A stretch of DNA of 64,000 nt, from positions 16,409,001-16,473,000 of the forward strand of contig CM073325.1 in the NCBI GenBank assembly GCA_037043015.1, given 5' to 3'. This DNA is from Bryum argenteum (lineage: Eukaryota > Streptophyta > Bryopsida > Bryales > Bryaceae). This document shows positions 11,943-24,272 of this stretch, in pieces (within the stretch, counting starts at the first letter, position 1; each line of letters starts with the position of its first letter). Made by a program: the position numbers and the translations under genes. The notes below the pieces were generated by a model. That model had not been told where the DNA came from and searched no databases. It saw nothing but the letters and a program-made list of their open reading frames with translations.

Positions 11943-14274
11943 CCTTTAGTGGAACCAACAAACAGTTTTTAGAACAACAGTGTGAAAATTAGAGCTGCCA
12001 CTATTCGTCTGTTTACGTAAAATATACATGCTGCGCAGTACAACAGCAATGCGAATGACCTACTCCATTTTTAAAACAGACTTACCGCTTGACATATACA
12101 ATAGCATAAAGTAAAAACCTCTACTCCAATGACACGAAGAAATGTGGAGCTCATCCCTTACTCTACGATGCGAGTGTAACTCATTTGCTGAGCAATCAAC
12201 TCCACATGCAACATGTCAATTTCAAAGTTCCCCACAACCTGAAACATGCGCGAGTTACGACAAAGTAGAAACGAAGTGGAAATCGCAATGTCGTCCATGG
12301 CAACGCAGCAGCATCGTCACAGTAACTTTTCAGCTGAGAAGACGGAGGAAGAAAAAATAAAGCAAGGTGGTGAGCGAAGTGAGGGTGTACGTCGGTCGCC
12401 CACTGTGAGAGAACACTTTTCATCCAAAAAGGTAAATTAGGGTTTCCAAGGCACGCTGCCCCAAAATACCCATACACATGCGCTGCACGTCCTTTTTTTT
12501 ACTCTCTCTTTTTTCGTGTGTAGCTCATACTCAGATCAATGGTTTCCCTTCTCCGACATTTATTGTCTTCCGGTTCTGTGGAGAGACTCACTGCTTTGAG
12601 GAAGTGCGAGCCTGTGAAGTGGGGTTTTACCATCGATCAAACGTGGTCGACGTTAAATTTTCGCAGTCCTCAAGAACGCTGAGTTCTTCTTCAACTCGGT
12701 TAGCGATTCTTAAGTCAACAATGGCGCTGCTGTCGCTAAAATGTATGTGCTTTATGGATCAAACTATGAGCAAGAGACTGATCCCACTTTCTAATTAACC
12801 TGGTAGTTGTTTTATTTTTCTGTCTTGCAGATCAGAAGTTCTTCATGGGCTTCAAGCCTCCGTGTCTGCACCGTGTCATTTTCTACAGCGACCGCTCAAA
12901 GAGGCGGGCAACTACAGGCGCGATTGCTATTTCGAGGGTGCGACTAACCGGCTTTAAGATAAGCTCCTACTTCCTTGGTCATTGCCGCTAGAGTAGTTGC
13001 TACATGTGAGCAGAAAATCACGCAATGCAGCTTTCCAAACACCTCCAAAGCTACACGCTCCAGTTACTACAGCAGGCGATACTGTGGTCATGCAGACTCC
13101 GGCACTGGACAAAGGGCATTGGTCCCTCTAATTTCAGTAGTGAAGACATAACACTTACACAGAGTCGTCGTGTTGAAGGGCGTCGTCAAGCACTTGCTTG
13201 TTTCTCTGAATTGTTCGCAAACGCAACACCTAGTAGTCATTTGGAATAGGCATCTTATACTCTTGTTCTTCGTAGTGTATGCTTCGTTTAACAACTATAC
13301 GCTGCTACAGATAGTACCAAAACTACAGAAGTGCGTACTTCTTAGTTGTAGAGAAATTCCGTGAACTGCAGCTACTGCAGACTACTGACTCATACAGATA
13401 AGTGCCTTGTATATGTTGCTATTTCTCAGCGCAGGAGCTACTCAGTGTAACTTCAGAGCTGAGAAGACGGAGGAAGGAAAAATAGAGCACAGTCTGTTGA
13501 TTACAAGGCTCGGCAATTTAAGGTAACCAAAGCTACAAAACCCCAATCTTTAGAGATCATTGTAGACAACTAATTCTTGATTGCATTTGATTATGTTGTC
13601 AACATGTTGTATCAAAAATCATTAAGTAGTACTCATATAGATATGGAATGATATCTACTTAAGTTTCCGACCATATTATGAGATCAGTAACCATAATTGG
13701 AGAATCCTGAGGAGATTTGCAAAGAGATCAATTCAAAGTGCCGAAATAAATCGTAATGACGAGTTCTTCACAAGTGTAATAGATTTCTGTCGACAAGTTA
13801 CAGTATTTGTAATTACCTCTATTTCATTGATACGGAGGTCTGATGCTCGGAATACTTAGAACGTTGGTCACTTCACCTCAAACTCAAGCACTTGTTTCTC
13901 AGAACTTTAGATTACCTAAGAGGCAACACCTGGTAGTCATGTATAACACCTAAGAATCATGAAAAATCTTTGTAGCATGCCAGATTTTGAGAACGAAGTG
14001 AGAAGGTCGTCAACAGTGCCAACTATACTATTGGCAGTGCTGAGGTACAACAGTTCGTAGGTTGACACCATCTTCAGTAGGTTGACACCATCTCTTCGCA
14101 CGGTTGTAGTAGATTGTCATTCAGAGAGGAGCCCCTCTGACGACCTCTCAGTTGATTAGTATGCTGTAGTTGCTGTAGCAGCTGTGCTGCTGTCGTTAGT
14201 AATCCTCTATCTCACAGGCCATGCTGCCAGGGGTAGTTCTATTCCCTACTCGTCTGTTTCTTTAGACTTTTTAG
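11943..14274. other. Central divergent intergenic region of the CACTA element
   Basis: This lies between the minus-strand gene and plus-strand candidate genes, so it probably holds promoters for both directions. No convincing coding sequence was found. A 20-bp direct duplication (TAGGTTGACACCATCT core) occurs at about 14055-14094. Short open frames here lack recognisable content. Confidence 0.4.
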
Positions 14275-14723
14275 ATACTTACATGCATACCCATCATACT
14301 CTTCCACGGTGGCTACGTTTGGATCAAGTCTAGAGACGTAGCCCCCAAAGGAGTGTACCGTAGATTAAGAAAAGAGAAACGAGGCAACGTCAGGGTGGTG
14401 TTTGAGCCACGCTTCAAACCCCCGCGAACAAACGGCGAACCTTCCGAGCGCATCTATGTTGATCAGTATGAGACCGAGCAAGAAGTTACAGTATTTGTAA
14501 CGCCATATCATAAAGCTAAAGTACATTATATTATGTACTTTGTCTTCAATGTAGAAAAGAGTGGACGCATTGTGATGTGCATGTACCTATGTTCTTCATA
14601 AAACCGTATCTAATTACTTGCACTGTTGATATTGTATTCCAGGGATTTGGAGTTTTGGAATTCCGATTTTACTGTGCAAGATATCCATTTGATGTGCTAG
14701 AATTCTTGCGACAAAGTCTGTGA
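14275..14723 (+). CDS. Small hypothetical spliced ORF of the CACTA element (partial, two exons)
   Basis: An exon-like stretch at 14275-14520 follows a CTTTTTAG acceptor. It stays open for 82 codons and ends at an AAA|GTACAT donor. A second exon, 14643-14723, follows TATTCCAG and adds 26 codons before TGA in the same phase. The peptide contains WIKSRDVAPKGVYRRLR, VVFEPRFKPPRTNGEP and FRFYCARYPFDVLEFL, which reads like folded protein, not random sequence. No ATG lies in the first exon, so an upstream exon is needed. I do not recognise the family. It could be an element-encoded accessory protein or a captured host fragment. The exon model is inferred from splice signals alone. Confidence 0.35.
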
Positions 14724-15814
14724 CGAGGCAGTTCAAGCGCAACCGTGTGAACGACGCTGGTAGGCTTACAAATACTATGGATCTGAAACATGTAAGTGAT
14801 GTGTCAAACGAGAAACCTTCCGTCATTTGCAATGACAGAAAAGAAGTAGAGGACCTCTCGCCTAGACGTATGAGGGTGTTTAAACTGCGAAATGTAGAGA
14901 CAGAGAAGAGGGTCTTAAAGAAACAAACTAGGCACTTCAAGATCACGGTTATGCTCGTAGAGTCACTTCTGCTTTTCCATACTATAATGCACAAAGCAGT
15001 CAAACTCCGGGAGCAGTCTCAAATTGTATTAGCGGACGTTAACGACCGAAACTCTACGGATGCGTTGTAGGACCGTAGTCTATGCTACAGAGTGAACCAC
15101 TTTGTACTTTGACAATTGACAATTATAAGAGAACATCTTACTTTGATGCTATTTACATTCAGAGGAGCGTTACTCACTGTGTCTATACGTGTACTTTACT
15201 TGTATTTTATTGTGAAAGACTTGAGAAATTGGTGAATGACAATGTTTATGTGGTGTTTTTATCAGATCCGGGCTTGAGTACATCAGCTTTTGGGGATCTG
15301 CTCAAACCACTGCTACTGAGTTTGCTACAATTCAGGTATGTAAATGTCTGTAAACTCAGAGCTCGCAATCTCTGAAATTCATGTGTGCAATATAGTAAGT
15401 TATAAACTTTTAGTATGCACATAAGGCCAGATGTACATTATAAAATAGTCATGTAATTGAGTACGGAACTAGAAAAGGAATGGTAATAGTTCATGAATGG
15501 ATCAAGTAAGCTGAAAAGTAAAATCAGCACTTAGATTTTGAACTTACTAACATTTCACACATACAATTTCGCAGATGCAAGCTTCATATTCCAGTGTTGG
15601 TATATTTGCTTTAGTTAAATTCTCTAGATGTTCACTGAGGTTATACCATTCTGTGCAATATGATGGAATTGCAAAAACGTAAGAGCCAAGGTAAAGGATG
15701 TGACATGTGACATAATATGAAAATAAGCTTTCTGTGGAGGTCAGGGGATGGGTGATATAAAAGGAAGTTTGTTCGACAAGGTAAATTTGACAGGAGTAAA
15801 TTTGGTCGTGCAGA

Positions 15815-18800
15815 ATGAGGCGAAGATTGTCTGCGGCTTATCACATCGAGCGCTCAGTGGCGAACAGGTTGGGATTACCGGAATACCCTTGTGCCTGCAA
15901 TCGTTGTAGAGGCGCAAGGATAAGAAAGGGAGAGACAGTGGCGCGGCACCATATCACATACGGACGAGACCCATACCTGTTGTACCCGGTCATTGTAAGT
16001 CCAACATTATTTTTAAATCGCACTATGTAGGATACTACGAAGGTAATACCTGCAATATTTGTACTTTCATCACAAATTCAGAGTAAAATATTCTGAAATT
16101 ATGTTGTGTGAAGTAGTAGTGTAGGTATTAATCTTTAAAATGAGATGATCTTAACATTAAGTATGAGAATAGTATATAATCGGCTGAAATCAACCTTTAT
16201 GCCTCTTTCATGTAATTCAACCTGATTTTTTGGTAAAGTTGAATCTCACGGGAGCCGCGCTCAAGCTAATTCTTTTTGTATATTTACAGACAGTGGATGG
16301 AAGAAATGTTCGGGGTCCAGCGCGACATCCACACAGAGGAAGAGAAAGATACCGTCGTAGAGAACGTGGTGGTGGAGAGGGTGGATTCACGTGGCCAAGG
16401 AGAACAGTGGTGGATATAGAGAACATGGCACGAGATGCTTTTACACATTTGGACGACATCCACAACAACGCTATTAACGCTGGGGACAACGCAGCAATGG
16501 ATGACAACAATGTTGAAGAGGACGATCAATCGCATGAAGTCAATTTGGAGAACCTTGTAAGAGAGTCCACTCAGTTTGTTTTCGAGGGCAGTACACAAAA
16601 CCGATTACAGTGTAGCATTGTACTATTTTCTCTCTGTAGCCTATATTCTGTGCCGCATACATTCTTGGATGCACTACTGACGTGGATAGCGGGAGATTTG
16701 CTGCCGACATCTAATTGCTTTCCACGGACTTCTTACGAGGTAAAAACCATGCTTATGAGATTGGGTTTAAAACATAAGCAGATACATTGTTGTCCGGATG
16801 GGCATGTCTTATATGAAGGTGAATTCGAAGATCTACAGTCCTGCCCGAAATGCGAACAACCTCGGTACATTGGCGGGGGCAACAGAATCCCTCAGAGAGT
16901 AGTCCGTTATTTTGTTGTAATTAAACATTTGTTGCGAATGTTTAAGTGCCCAGAGATTGCAACACATATGACATGGTACCATAGTCATAAATCTAGAGGT
17001 CAGCTTATGAGGTCTGTAGCAGATAGCGAACAGTGGAAGACAATAGATCGGTTATATCCTGACTTTGTAGACGTGCTTACCAACTTGCGTCTAGGTCTAG
17101 TTGGCGACGGAATCATACCATTCAAGAACAACGCAATCAAACACTCAACGTGGGTGCTGTTGATTACGATCTACAATCTACCGCCTTGGTTGCTAACCAA
17201 AAAGTTTTTTATTTCACTAGTTGTGCTCATTCCAGGTCCAAATTCTCCAACAGCAGATAACATAGATGTGTTTTTACGCCCACTAGTGCGGAACTTGATG
17301 ACTTTGTGGAATGGAATTCGAGCAATTGATATGAGCAAGCCTGAAGGGGAGAGGAGATTTACACTTAGAGCCATGTTGATATGGACAGTTAATGACTTTC
17401 CTGCTTTAGGGCTTCTATCACGTCAGCAGGTTCATGGCTACAAAGGTTGCCCTTTTTGTGGCCCAGAAACATGTGCTGAGCATGCGATGCTATTAAAGAA
17501 AATGATTTATTTAGGGGCTCGACGCTACTTGGATGGTGAACACCGATTTCGCAGGGCTCGAATAGCGTTCGACAACCACCAGGAGTGGCGCTTATCACCG
17601 GAATCTCCAACAGGAGAGGAAGTCTTGACGTGGGGGACGCAGAGGTCTGACTTTTTGAGCGCTGGTGGCATCGAGAACTCCAATGCCGACCCGGTGAAGC
17701 TGCACGGGGTCAAACGCAGGAGCATCTTGTTCGATTTGCCTTACTGGAAGGTACTCATTCAGAACTCGCTTAGAATAACATGTATGTCAAAAGTACATTG
17801 ACAAGACCAGTTCTGAGAGGGATTGATTTATAAACTTACGTTGCTAATGTCTTCATAGAAACATGGTGCGTGTCTATGAAAGTAAATGCTTGAATTGTGG
17901 AAGTCGTCAACTGTGGTTGACTGATCTGTCTGTAAGCTTAGAGCTCCGGAACCAGCAATGATGGTACAGAATAAAAAAATGACATACCCTTTATATGTGA
18001 ACAGCAGAGCAGCAATGACTGATCTAGTCGCGGATGTTAAGCAAATGCTGAATCTAAGTAGAATTGTAATGCGTAACATCGAATGAAAAGAAATTGGCTT
18101 CATTTCAGAATCTAGTAATTAATGTAAATCACTAACGTCTCTGTGTGTACGTTCAGGATCTTCCAGTCAGGCACGTGCTCGATGTGATGCATTGTGAAAA
18201 GAACATTGCGGAAAATATATTACGCACCACTTTTGGAGAAAAGGACACCCCAGCCGTGAGGGCGGACATGCAAGCTCGCAACATTAGACCCCATTTGCAC
18301 CTACAACAAGTTGGGCCCAACGGAGATAGGTTCTATATGCCGGACGCAACGTATGTGTTATCCCCTGAAGACAAAGGTAAAGTATTGGGCGTTCTAAAAG
18401 CGCTCAGAACTCCCACGAACTATGTGTCTGCTCTACACAAGAAAATTAGCAAAGGTAAATTAAGCGGATTAAAGTCACACGATTTCCATGTATTGTTACA
18501 ACAGGTACTACCATTGTGTTTTAGAAAGGTGTCGAATAAGTCAGTAGCTGGGGCTGTCATACGGTTAAGTCGAGTGTTTAGGAAATTGTGTGCCAAAACA
18601 GTAAATGGTGAAGATAAAGAACAGTTAATAGGTGACTCAGCCGAGACTATGTGTATGTTAGAGAAAGAGTTTCCTCCTGCGTTTTTTGACATCATGTCCC
18701 ATTTGCCGAACCACTTAGTTCAGCAATTGTTTCAGTGCGGCCCTGTTCACACGAGGTCGATGTACCCGTACGAACGCTACTTTAAAACTTTAAAAGGGTA

Positions 18801-20228
18801 TGTAAGGAACTTAGCCAAGCCGGAAGGTAGCATAGCACAGGGGTATCAAGTTGAACAGGCTTTGGGATTTATCACAGAGTACATGTCAGAATACAACGTA
18901 ACATCTAGAAGGGTGTGGGACGACAAGGAAGAGCCAGCAATGGTGGATGAAATCTTGGAAGGGAAAGGGAAACCGAAGGTGCTGTCAGTGGAATTGAGGA
19001 ACGCATTGCACGATTTTGTCCTGGACAATGCATCTCATTTGGAGCCATACCGCGAGTAAGAGAATTCTAAACCTCGCATGTATAAGGGTAGACTTTGATG
19101 CTTTCATTGTGACCTTTAATTTGCACTGTGTGAGGGCACGAAGACGTATGGTCCAGCAATTTTACTATATGGGCATGGTTAGCTAGTATAAGTATACAGT
19201 ATTCTGGCTTGTGGGGTACGTGAGGATGAATTGACAGGAGCTTTGCAATTTATAGTAATATATTTAGAAAATAAATGTTTTTATAAACACGTGCATGGTA
19301 TGTTGTTCAATACATTGGCTGAAATTTGTCATTAATCGTTAACAGGAGGTATCAAGCAAAATGGACAGAAAGGAGGGATGAGCGAGCAGAATTTAGAAGA
19401 CGACATCCACGGAGAAACGGACGACCTGGGCTGCCGTACCCGGCCGGAATGGAAGCGATTACATCGTTTTCAACGTGGCTGGAATCGGACGTGAGAGGGG
19501 CAATCGATGTGGGTATGCAGATACCTGAAGATGTGGCGGCTTCATCAAAACCACCAAGTCTACAGGCACAAAGGTACCGAAGTATGTACTCATATGGTTA
19601 TCATTTTCGAGTGCAAAGTGCAGAAGACGGCGCCCATAATACATGTGATTCAAGAGTAGCTGCTATTTTCAGGAGACCTTGTCGATCAGGGAGGCGTGAT
19701 ACGAACCCTGTGGATGCACATCTGGAGTACATCGGTCAGATACAGGAAATTGTTGAGTTGAACTATGTGCAGCATTGCACTGTGGTACTAGTGTGCGACT
19801 GGGTTAAGGCGAACTATCGAGGTAGGAATGCGACAGTAAGAAAGGATGAGTGGGGCTTCACCATGGCGAATTTCAACTCACTTGTACCATTTGGGTACGA
19901 ATCCTTTGCATTTCCAGTCCACTGTGAACAAGTGTTCTTCTCATATGAAGAGGACGAGCCAAGGTGGAGGGTAGTATTAAGAACCGAAGTAAGGGGCCGG
20001 AGGATTGACAACGAAAGGGAGGAAGAGGAAGAGGCACAAATGTTTGCAATGGGGAGAGGTGTGGATTTTGAGGGGCTACGCGCAGCAAACGTAGTACTAG
20101 AGACCAATCCGAATCCTCTCCCAACTGGAAGGAACATACGTATTCCGGAATTATTGGTCCCAGTCGCAGATGAAGAAGCTGTTGTCTTCGACAGAGATGT
20201 AGGCGAGTCGTCGGACCAGGAGAATTAA
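15815..20228 (+). CDS. CACTA (En/Spm) TNP2-type transposase, four exons, apparently intact
   Basis: This enzyme cuts and joins CACTA element ends. Exons are 15815-15994, 16290-17750, 18157-19055 and 19346-20228. All three introns have GT-AG ends and consistent phases, giving 1140 residues without a stop. The N-terminus has a Cys/His cluster (YPCACNRCRG...VARHH) like the transposase-associated domain. The core matches Transposase_21: LGLVGDGIIPF, VVLIPGPNSPTADNIDVFLRPL and YKGCPFC. The exon 2/3 join gives DLPYWK-DLPVRHVLDVMHCEKN, the family signature. A DUF4218-like part (MYPYERYFKTLKGYVRN) and a DUF4216-like part (VVLVCDWVKANYRG, DEWGFTMANFN) follow in the usual order. Candidate DDE-type acidic residues are in GDGIIPF, NIDVFL and MHCEKN; this assignment is inferred. 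The ATG at 15815 is the first in frame; an upstream coding exon is possible. A CAGG|GTAAGT donor after the stop suggests a 3' UTR intron. Confidence 0.9.
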
Positions 20229-21729
20229 GCGCGAACAAATCAGGGTAAGTTTCGAATCTATCACAGTGAACATCGTCAGTAGTTGTGTGTTTTGTGTTGC
20301 TCGGTGAAGCCCTTGCAGGATAAGTAGAATGCACTAAACGTAACAGATGATATCTTGTTAGCCATCATCGTGAACTTGGAGGAAGAGGCGGCCACAACTA
20401 ACAGCCAGCTTTATCTAATGAGTCGAGTTTTGAGGTACATGTCACTGTGCGTCCTTAGTGAAGCACCAGAAGCGACAATATCTCCTGCCTGTTTTCGCTA
20501 TAATTGTAGAACTGGAATGTGATAAGGGTGACCAGCATTGAAACGTAGCACCTCCAGTACAGAGAGTTTGACAGTTATTGAGTTGTTTGTTTCACTTTTT
20601 AAACCGCTATGATGTTCAGTGAGGACTTGTAATTCCTCCTAACACACAATTGTGAGGATTGCAGACGAAGTTGATGTCATTGCAGGAGGTCGATGGAGCG
20701 TGACCAACACTTACTAGTATAGAATTTGAAGCGATAAAGGGGGTCGACTATAGTCCAACCTACCTCCATGACATACGATGCTGCAATTCTAGAGAAAACA
20801 AATATAAGGTATTGCGTTTTCTATTGTGCCAAGGAAAACAATGAAGGAGTTTGTTCGTGAGGATGCATAGAATTTGTTTTCCAATGCAGACATTAACATA
20901 CTAAGTTTTGGTTACTTTGGTAAATTAAGTATATATGATGCGAATTAGTAATTTATTATCGATACATCTGTCCTAAGAGGGTTGTATTGTCCTGCTGTTA
21001 TTCATGTGAGCATGCTAGGGCATGTTTATGGTTAGAGCGGCTTGAATGGGAATGATACTCTCGTGTATACATTCGGCGAGACGTTTCACATTGTTTCGTA
21101 TCTTCTTGTCAGAAGATGCAAATACTACTCGTATGAAATTAAAGTTTCCGTGGATAATGGCTTCACAGGATTTGGATGCAGGAAAAAGTGCGACCACCTT
21201 GCAAGATTGCTCTTCACGCATGCCCTTCTTGCTCTCTCAAGTAAGAAGTTCCAATCCATTGGCCGCATATATATTTGATTCTCTTCTTTGAGTTGGTGCT
21301 TTCAGACTGTCAGGAAGCACCTTAATATATCAAGCAATAGCTGGATATCAGGAAAGTTCGTCTTTGAATGGACATCGTGTTCTAATTTCATGTTTCACGA
21401 TTGCAGGTGGCCTTGACAACCATGGCAAGGTTGCAAGAACAAAACATTGTTTCACCAGGTGAAGGCGATAGGTCAGATGATGTGACTTACATTGATGTAC
21501 TATCTACAATGCGGATATCCAACAGCGCATGCCATACCATTTTGTCTAAACTGCTTGCCTCTTTTTTGTGACCCGAATCTTCAGAGAGTTTGCGGAGCAG
21601 GTACAGATACATCCCTCTGAATCTATATTGAACCTCCCTATTTTTAAACTAGTATTAAACCCACCTACAGTACATTGGTGTAATATGTGAAGCGTGGTTT
21701 TAAAAAGATGTTATTAAATGAGAATGCAG
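20229..21729 (+). other. Transposase 3' region
   Basis: Mostly non-coding. A GTAAGT donor at about 20245 follows the transposase stop. A further exon-like piece begins after GATTGCAG near 21407 (MARLQEQNIVSPGEGDRSDD). A micro-exon of about 16 nt may lie at 21585-21600. I could not join these in frame to the next exons with confidence. Confidence 0.35.
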
Positions 21730-22340
21730 GCAATACGCCACACTTCTTGGCTATTTCCATTACTGCCAAGGGATGGTGTACCGAGACTTGCCTCTTTCTA
21801 TCATGAGAGCTATGCTGGTTGTAGATCGTGATGGTGAGGAGGATTTAGAAATCGAAAAGGTATGTTCGTCACATTCATTTTTAGAGTGGTGTCATGGCGG
21901 TAGCGTCCAATTGGCTTGAGTTTTATTTCCCGTTCTGCAAGGATAGTTATCATTGTTTCTATTGCATGTTGTGGCTACTACTTTTACGATCCATTATACA
22001 GGTAAACCTTCATTGTAGTGGTGTGCGTAGATACGACATCACTTGTTTTTTAACAAGTTTTGGCTTGTTTTGTAGCTGGATAGAGATCAGGCCGATCTTG
22101 CGCAAGTTAATTTCTCTCTCCTCAAGCGAGAAGCGACAGCTCTTGTTGATCTGGTACTGTACCTTGTCTTGTGCAGTAGGATGTCAATGTTGGTGTTTTC
22201 TGAAATGCTCATTGTTTGGTTCCTTCTCTTTATACCGTGATGTCTAACCTTTTGAAGTTGTAATCTTTTGTAATACCTGATAAAAGGGTTAAGCTCTGTC
22301 TCTGTCTTGTGACGTGCAGGTTGCTAGAGATGCTACATAA
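21730..22340 (+). CDS. Hypothetical spliced ORF downstream of the CACTA transposase (3' part)
   Basis: Three exon-like blocks join in phase: 21730-21859 (after ATGCAG, ending AAG|GTATGT), 22076-22153 (after TTGTAG, ending CTG|GTACTG) and 22320-22340 (after GTGCAG, ending TAA). The 75-residue product begins QYATLLGYFHYCQGMVY, continues DGEEDLEIEK and ends with a helical, charged tail. The upstream exon and start are unresolved; 21407-21600 may contribute. No family is recognised. In maize En/Spm, one transcript is alternatively spliced into several products, so this could be an alternative downstream product of the transposase transcript. That idea is inference. Confidence 0.35.
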
Positions 22341-22840
22341 CGGAGTGAAATAGGTCACTTTAGATTATGTGCAGTGCGCAAAATAGTCAAATTGGATTAT
22401 TATCTACTCAATCCAAAGTAGATAGTCACTTCACATTATCTTCCAATTGATGGCTAAGTACTTACAGTACTTTCCGGGAGGTCATTGAAAATTTACATGG
22501 TTTTGAAAATAGCATAATGATGTGGACAGAATACACCCATTTTGTATGGGTTTTGAAATTTTGGATGACAAGGCCGTAAATTAAATATGATTATATATAG
22601 GTGCCTCACAGGGGTGGGGCAATGTAAATATTATGCATTTCTCAAGGAAAATGGTTTCGTTATTGTGAAATGAGAAACATTAGTTTTACTTCAGTAGTAT
22701 ATCGTGTTTTATTTGTGGGCAGACAGAACATAATTCCGTAATTACTGCAATTCTGTAATTTGCATATTCAACTGTGTAAAAGTATTAAAAGAAATAAATT
22801 CTTGGACAATAAACAAATGATGGCATGAAGTAATCAGTAA

Positions 22841-22990
22841 AGATCACATGGTAAAAAATTTCGTTTTTCGATGGCATGGTGAATACCGGAAAAATCCCCA
22901 CGAATAACCTCAGATAGATCACATGGTAAAAAATATCGTTTTTTGATGGCATGGTAAATACCGGAAAAATCCCCACGAATAACCTCAGAT
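22841..22990 (+). repeat. 75-bp tandem duplication near the CACTA right end
   Basis: AGATCACATGGTAAAAAAT begins copies at 22841 and 22916. Each runs 75 bp to AACCTCAGAT with about four differences. It lies about 240 bp from the right terminus, in the subterminal region where CACTA elements often carry repeats. Confidence 0.9.
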
Positions 22991-23214
22991 GCTTTCACCA
23001 TTTAACATCTGCAAATTTAAAACACATGCCACATCAGCATGTGACTAGGAGGATTTCAAGAAAGGAGGAAAAATAAAAGTGCAGTACCTAAATCAACAGA
23101 GAAGAGGCCAAAGATTTGGCATCTATCACCTTAAAATCAGAATTCTGTGACGACGGTCGATACAGTGCATAAATCAACAGAGTTTCGTTGTTTTTGCGTT
23201 GATTTGGACCCAAT

Positions 23215-23226
23215 TTTCTACTAGTG
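23215..23226 (-). repeat. Right terminal inverted repeat of the large CACTA element
   Basis: TTTCTACTAGTG, the exact reverse complement of 4066-4077, followed by the target duplication ATG. ATCAACA motifs precede it. Confidence 0.93.
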
Positions 23227-23482
23227 ATGGTACCCCTACTGAGTTTATTTTTGATCGCGGCGCAGTTTTGTTTTTAAACTTCGTGCGGCGCCTTTATGAA
23301 CTTCTACGCATTCAATCGGCCCCGATAACAGAATTTCATCCCCAATCGGATGGCCAGATAGAATATGAGAACCAGTACTTAAAACAGATCTTTCGCATGT
23401 TCACAACTAAACGCCAAGACAACTCAGCCGACCTTCTTCCAGTAGCAGAGTTTGCATATGATAACTTCGTCCACTCTGCAAC
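23227..23482 (+). pseudogene. Ty3/gypsy integrase core relic between the two CACTA insertions
   Basis: An open stretch reads TEFIFDRGAVLFLNF, then ITEFHPQSDGQIEYEN and LLPVAEFAYDNFVHSAT. It matches the second half of a retroviral-type integrase core, including the HPQSDGQ motif and a DRG block. It is continuous with the upstream integrase relic, apart from a likely deletion at the CACTA insertion point. It is cut again at 23483 by the small CACTA element. Confidence 0.88.
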
Positions 23483-24148
23483 CACTACTAGAAAACTATG
23501 ATCGAATCAACATAAAATCAAAACTGATTTTTGTTGTTTGGGGCACTGCATTGACCGTATTCACTGATTTTTGAGCTTTTTGTAAAATTCAACAGTTTGC
23601 CAAATATATTTTGTTGATTTGAGTAGTGTAATGACCGAATCAACAAACTTTCATCAAATATGGAATCTTTTTGGAATCGTTTGGAATCTTTATGGAATCT
23701 TAAGAAATGAGTTTGGAATCTCTTAGGAATCTTCTGAGATCTTTGGAATCTTTGGGAATCTTTTCAATCTTATTCTGACATTGATTAAAATGCAAAATGA
23801 AAAACGAAGATGCTTTTTGTCATCATCACTTCTTCAAAAGAAAAAATTCAAAAAATTTTGATATTTTTCCTACATGTAGAAAAATACCTGCATGAAATAG
23901 TGCATAAAAAAAATTTGAAAAAAAAAAAGTTTTACATCGTGAAAAATATTCAAAGTTTGCTGGGGAGTAAAAAGACGCCCCAGCCTCAAGAAAAAAAAAA
24001 AAAAAAAAAAAAAATCAAAAAAATTTGAAATTTTTTTTAAATGTAGAAAAATACCTGCATTAAATAGAGCATAGAAAAAATTTGGAAAAAAAAAATTTAC
24101 ATCGTGAAAAATATTCAAAGTTTGTTGGGCAGTAAAAAGACACCTCAA

Positions 24149-24180
<32 letters not shown>

Positions 24181-24224
24181 TCGAAATTCTTTCTACATGT
24201 AGAAAAGTACGTGCATAGAATGGT

Positions 24225-24272
<48 letters not shown>

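Larger units (their letters stand above)
4066..23226 (+). mobile_element. 19.2-kb CACTA (En/Spm-type) DNA transposon, apparently autonomous
   Basis: The left end reads CACTAGTAGAAA and the right end TTTCTACTAGTG, a perfect 12-bp terminal inverted repeat starting with the CACTA signature. The element is flanked by an exact 3-bp duplication, ATG (4063-4065 and 23227-23229), the length CACTA transposases generate. Subterminal DNA at both ends carries short TTGTTGAT/ATCAACA motifs, for example TAAATCAACAGAG twice near 23090 and 23170. Inside are a four-exon TNP2-type transposase on the plus strand, a long spliced TNPA-like gene on the minus strand, and two smaller candidate genes. The host sequence on both sides is the integrase of one gypsy relic. 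Coding frames are intact across predicted splices, which suggests a young copy. Confidence 0.93.

Noticed and set aside
16217..16598. Minus-strand frames opposite transposase exon 2
   Set aside because: Shadows of the transposase coding frame.
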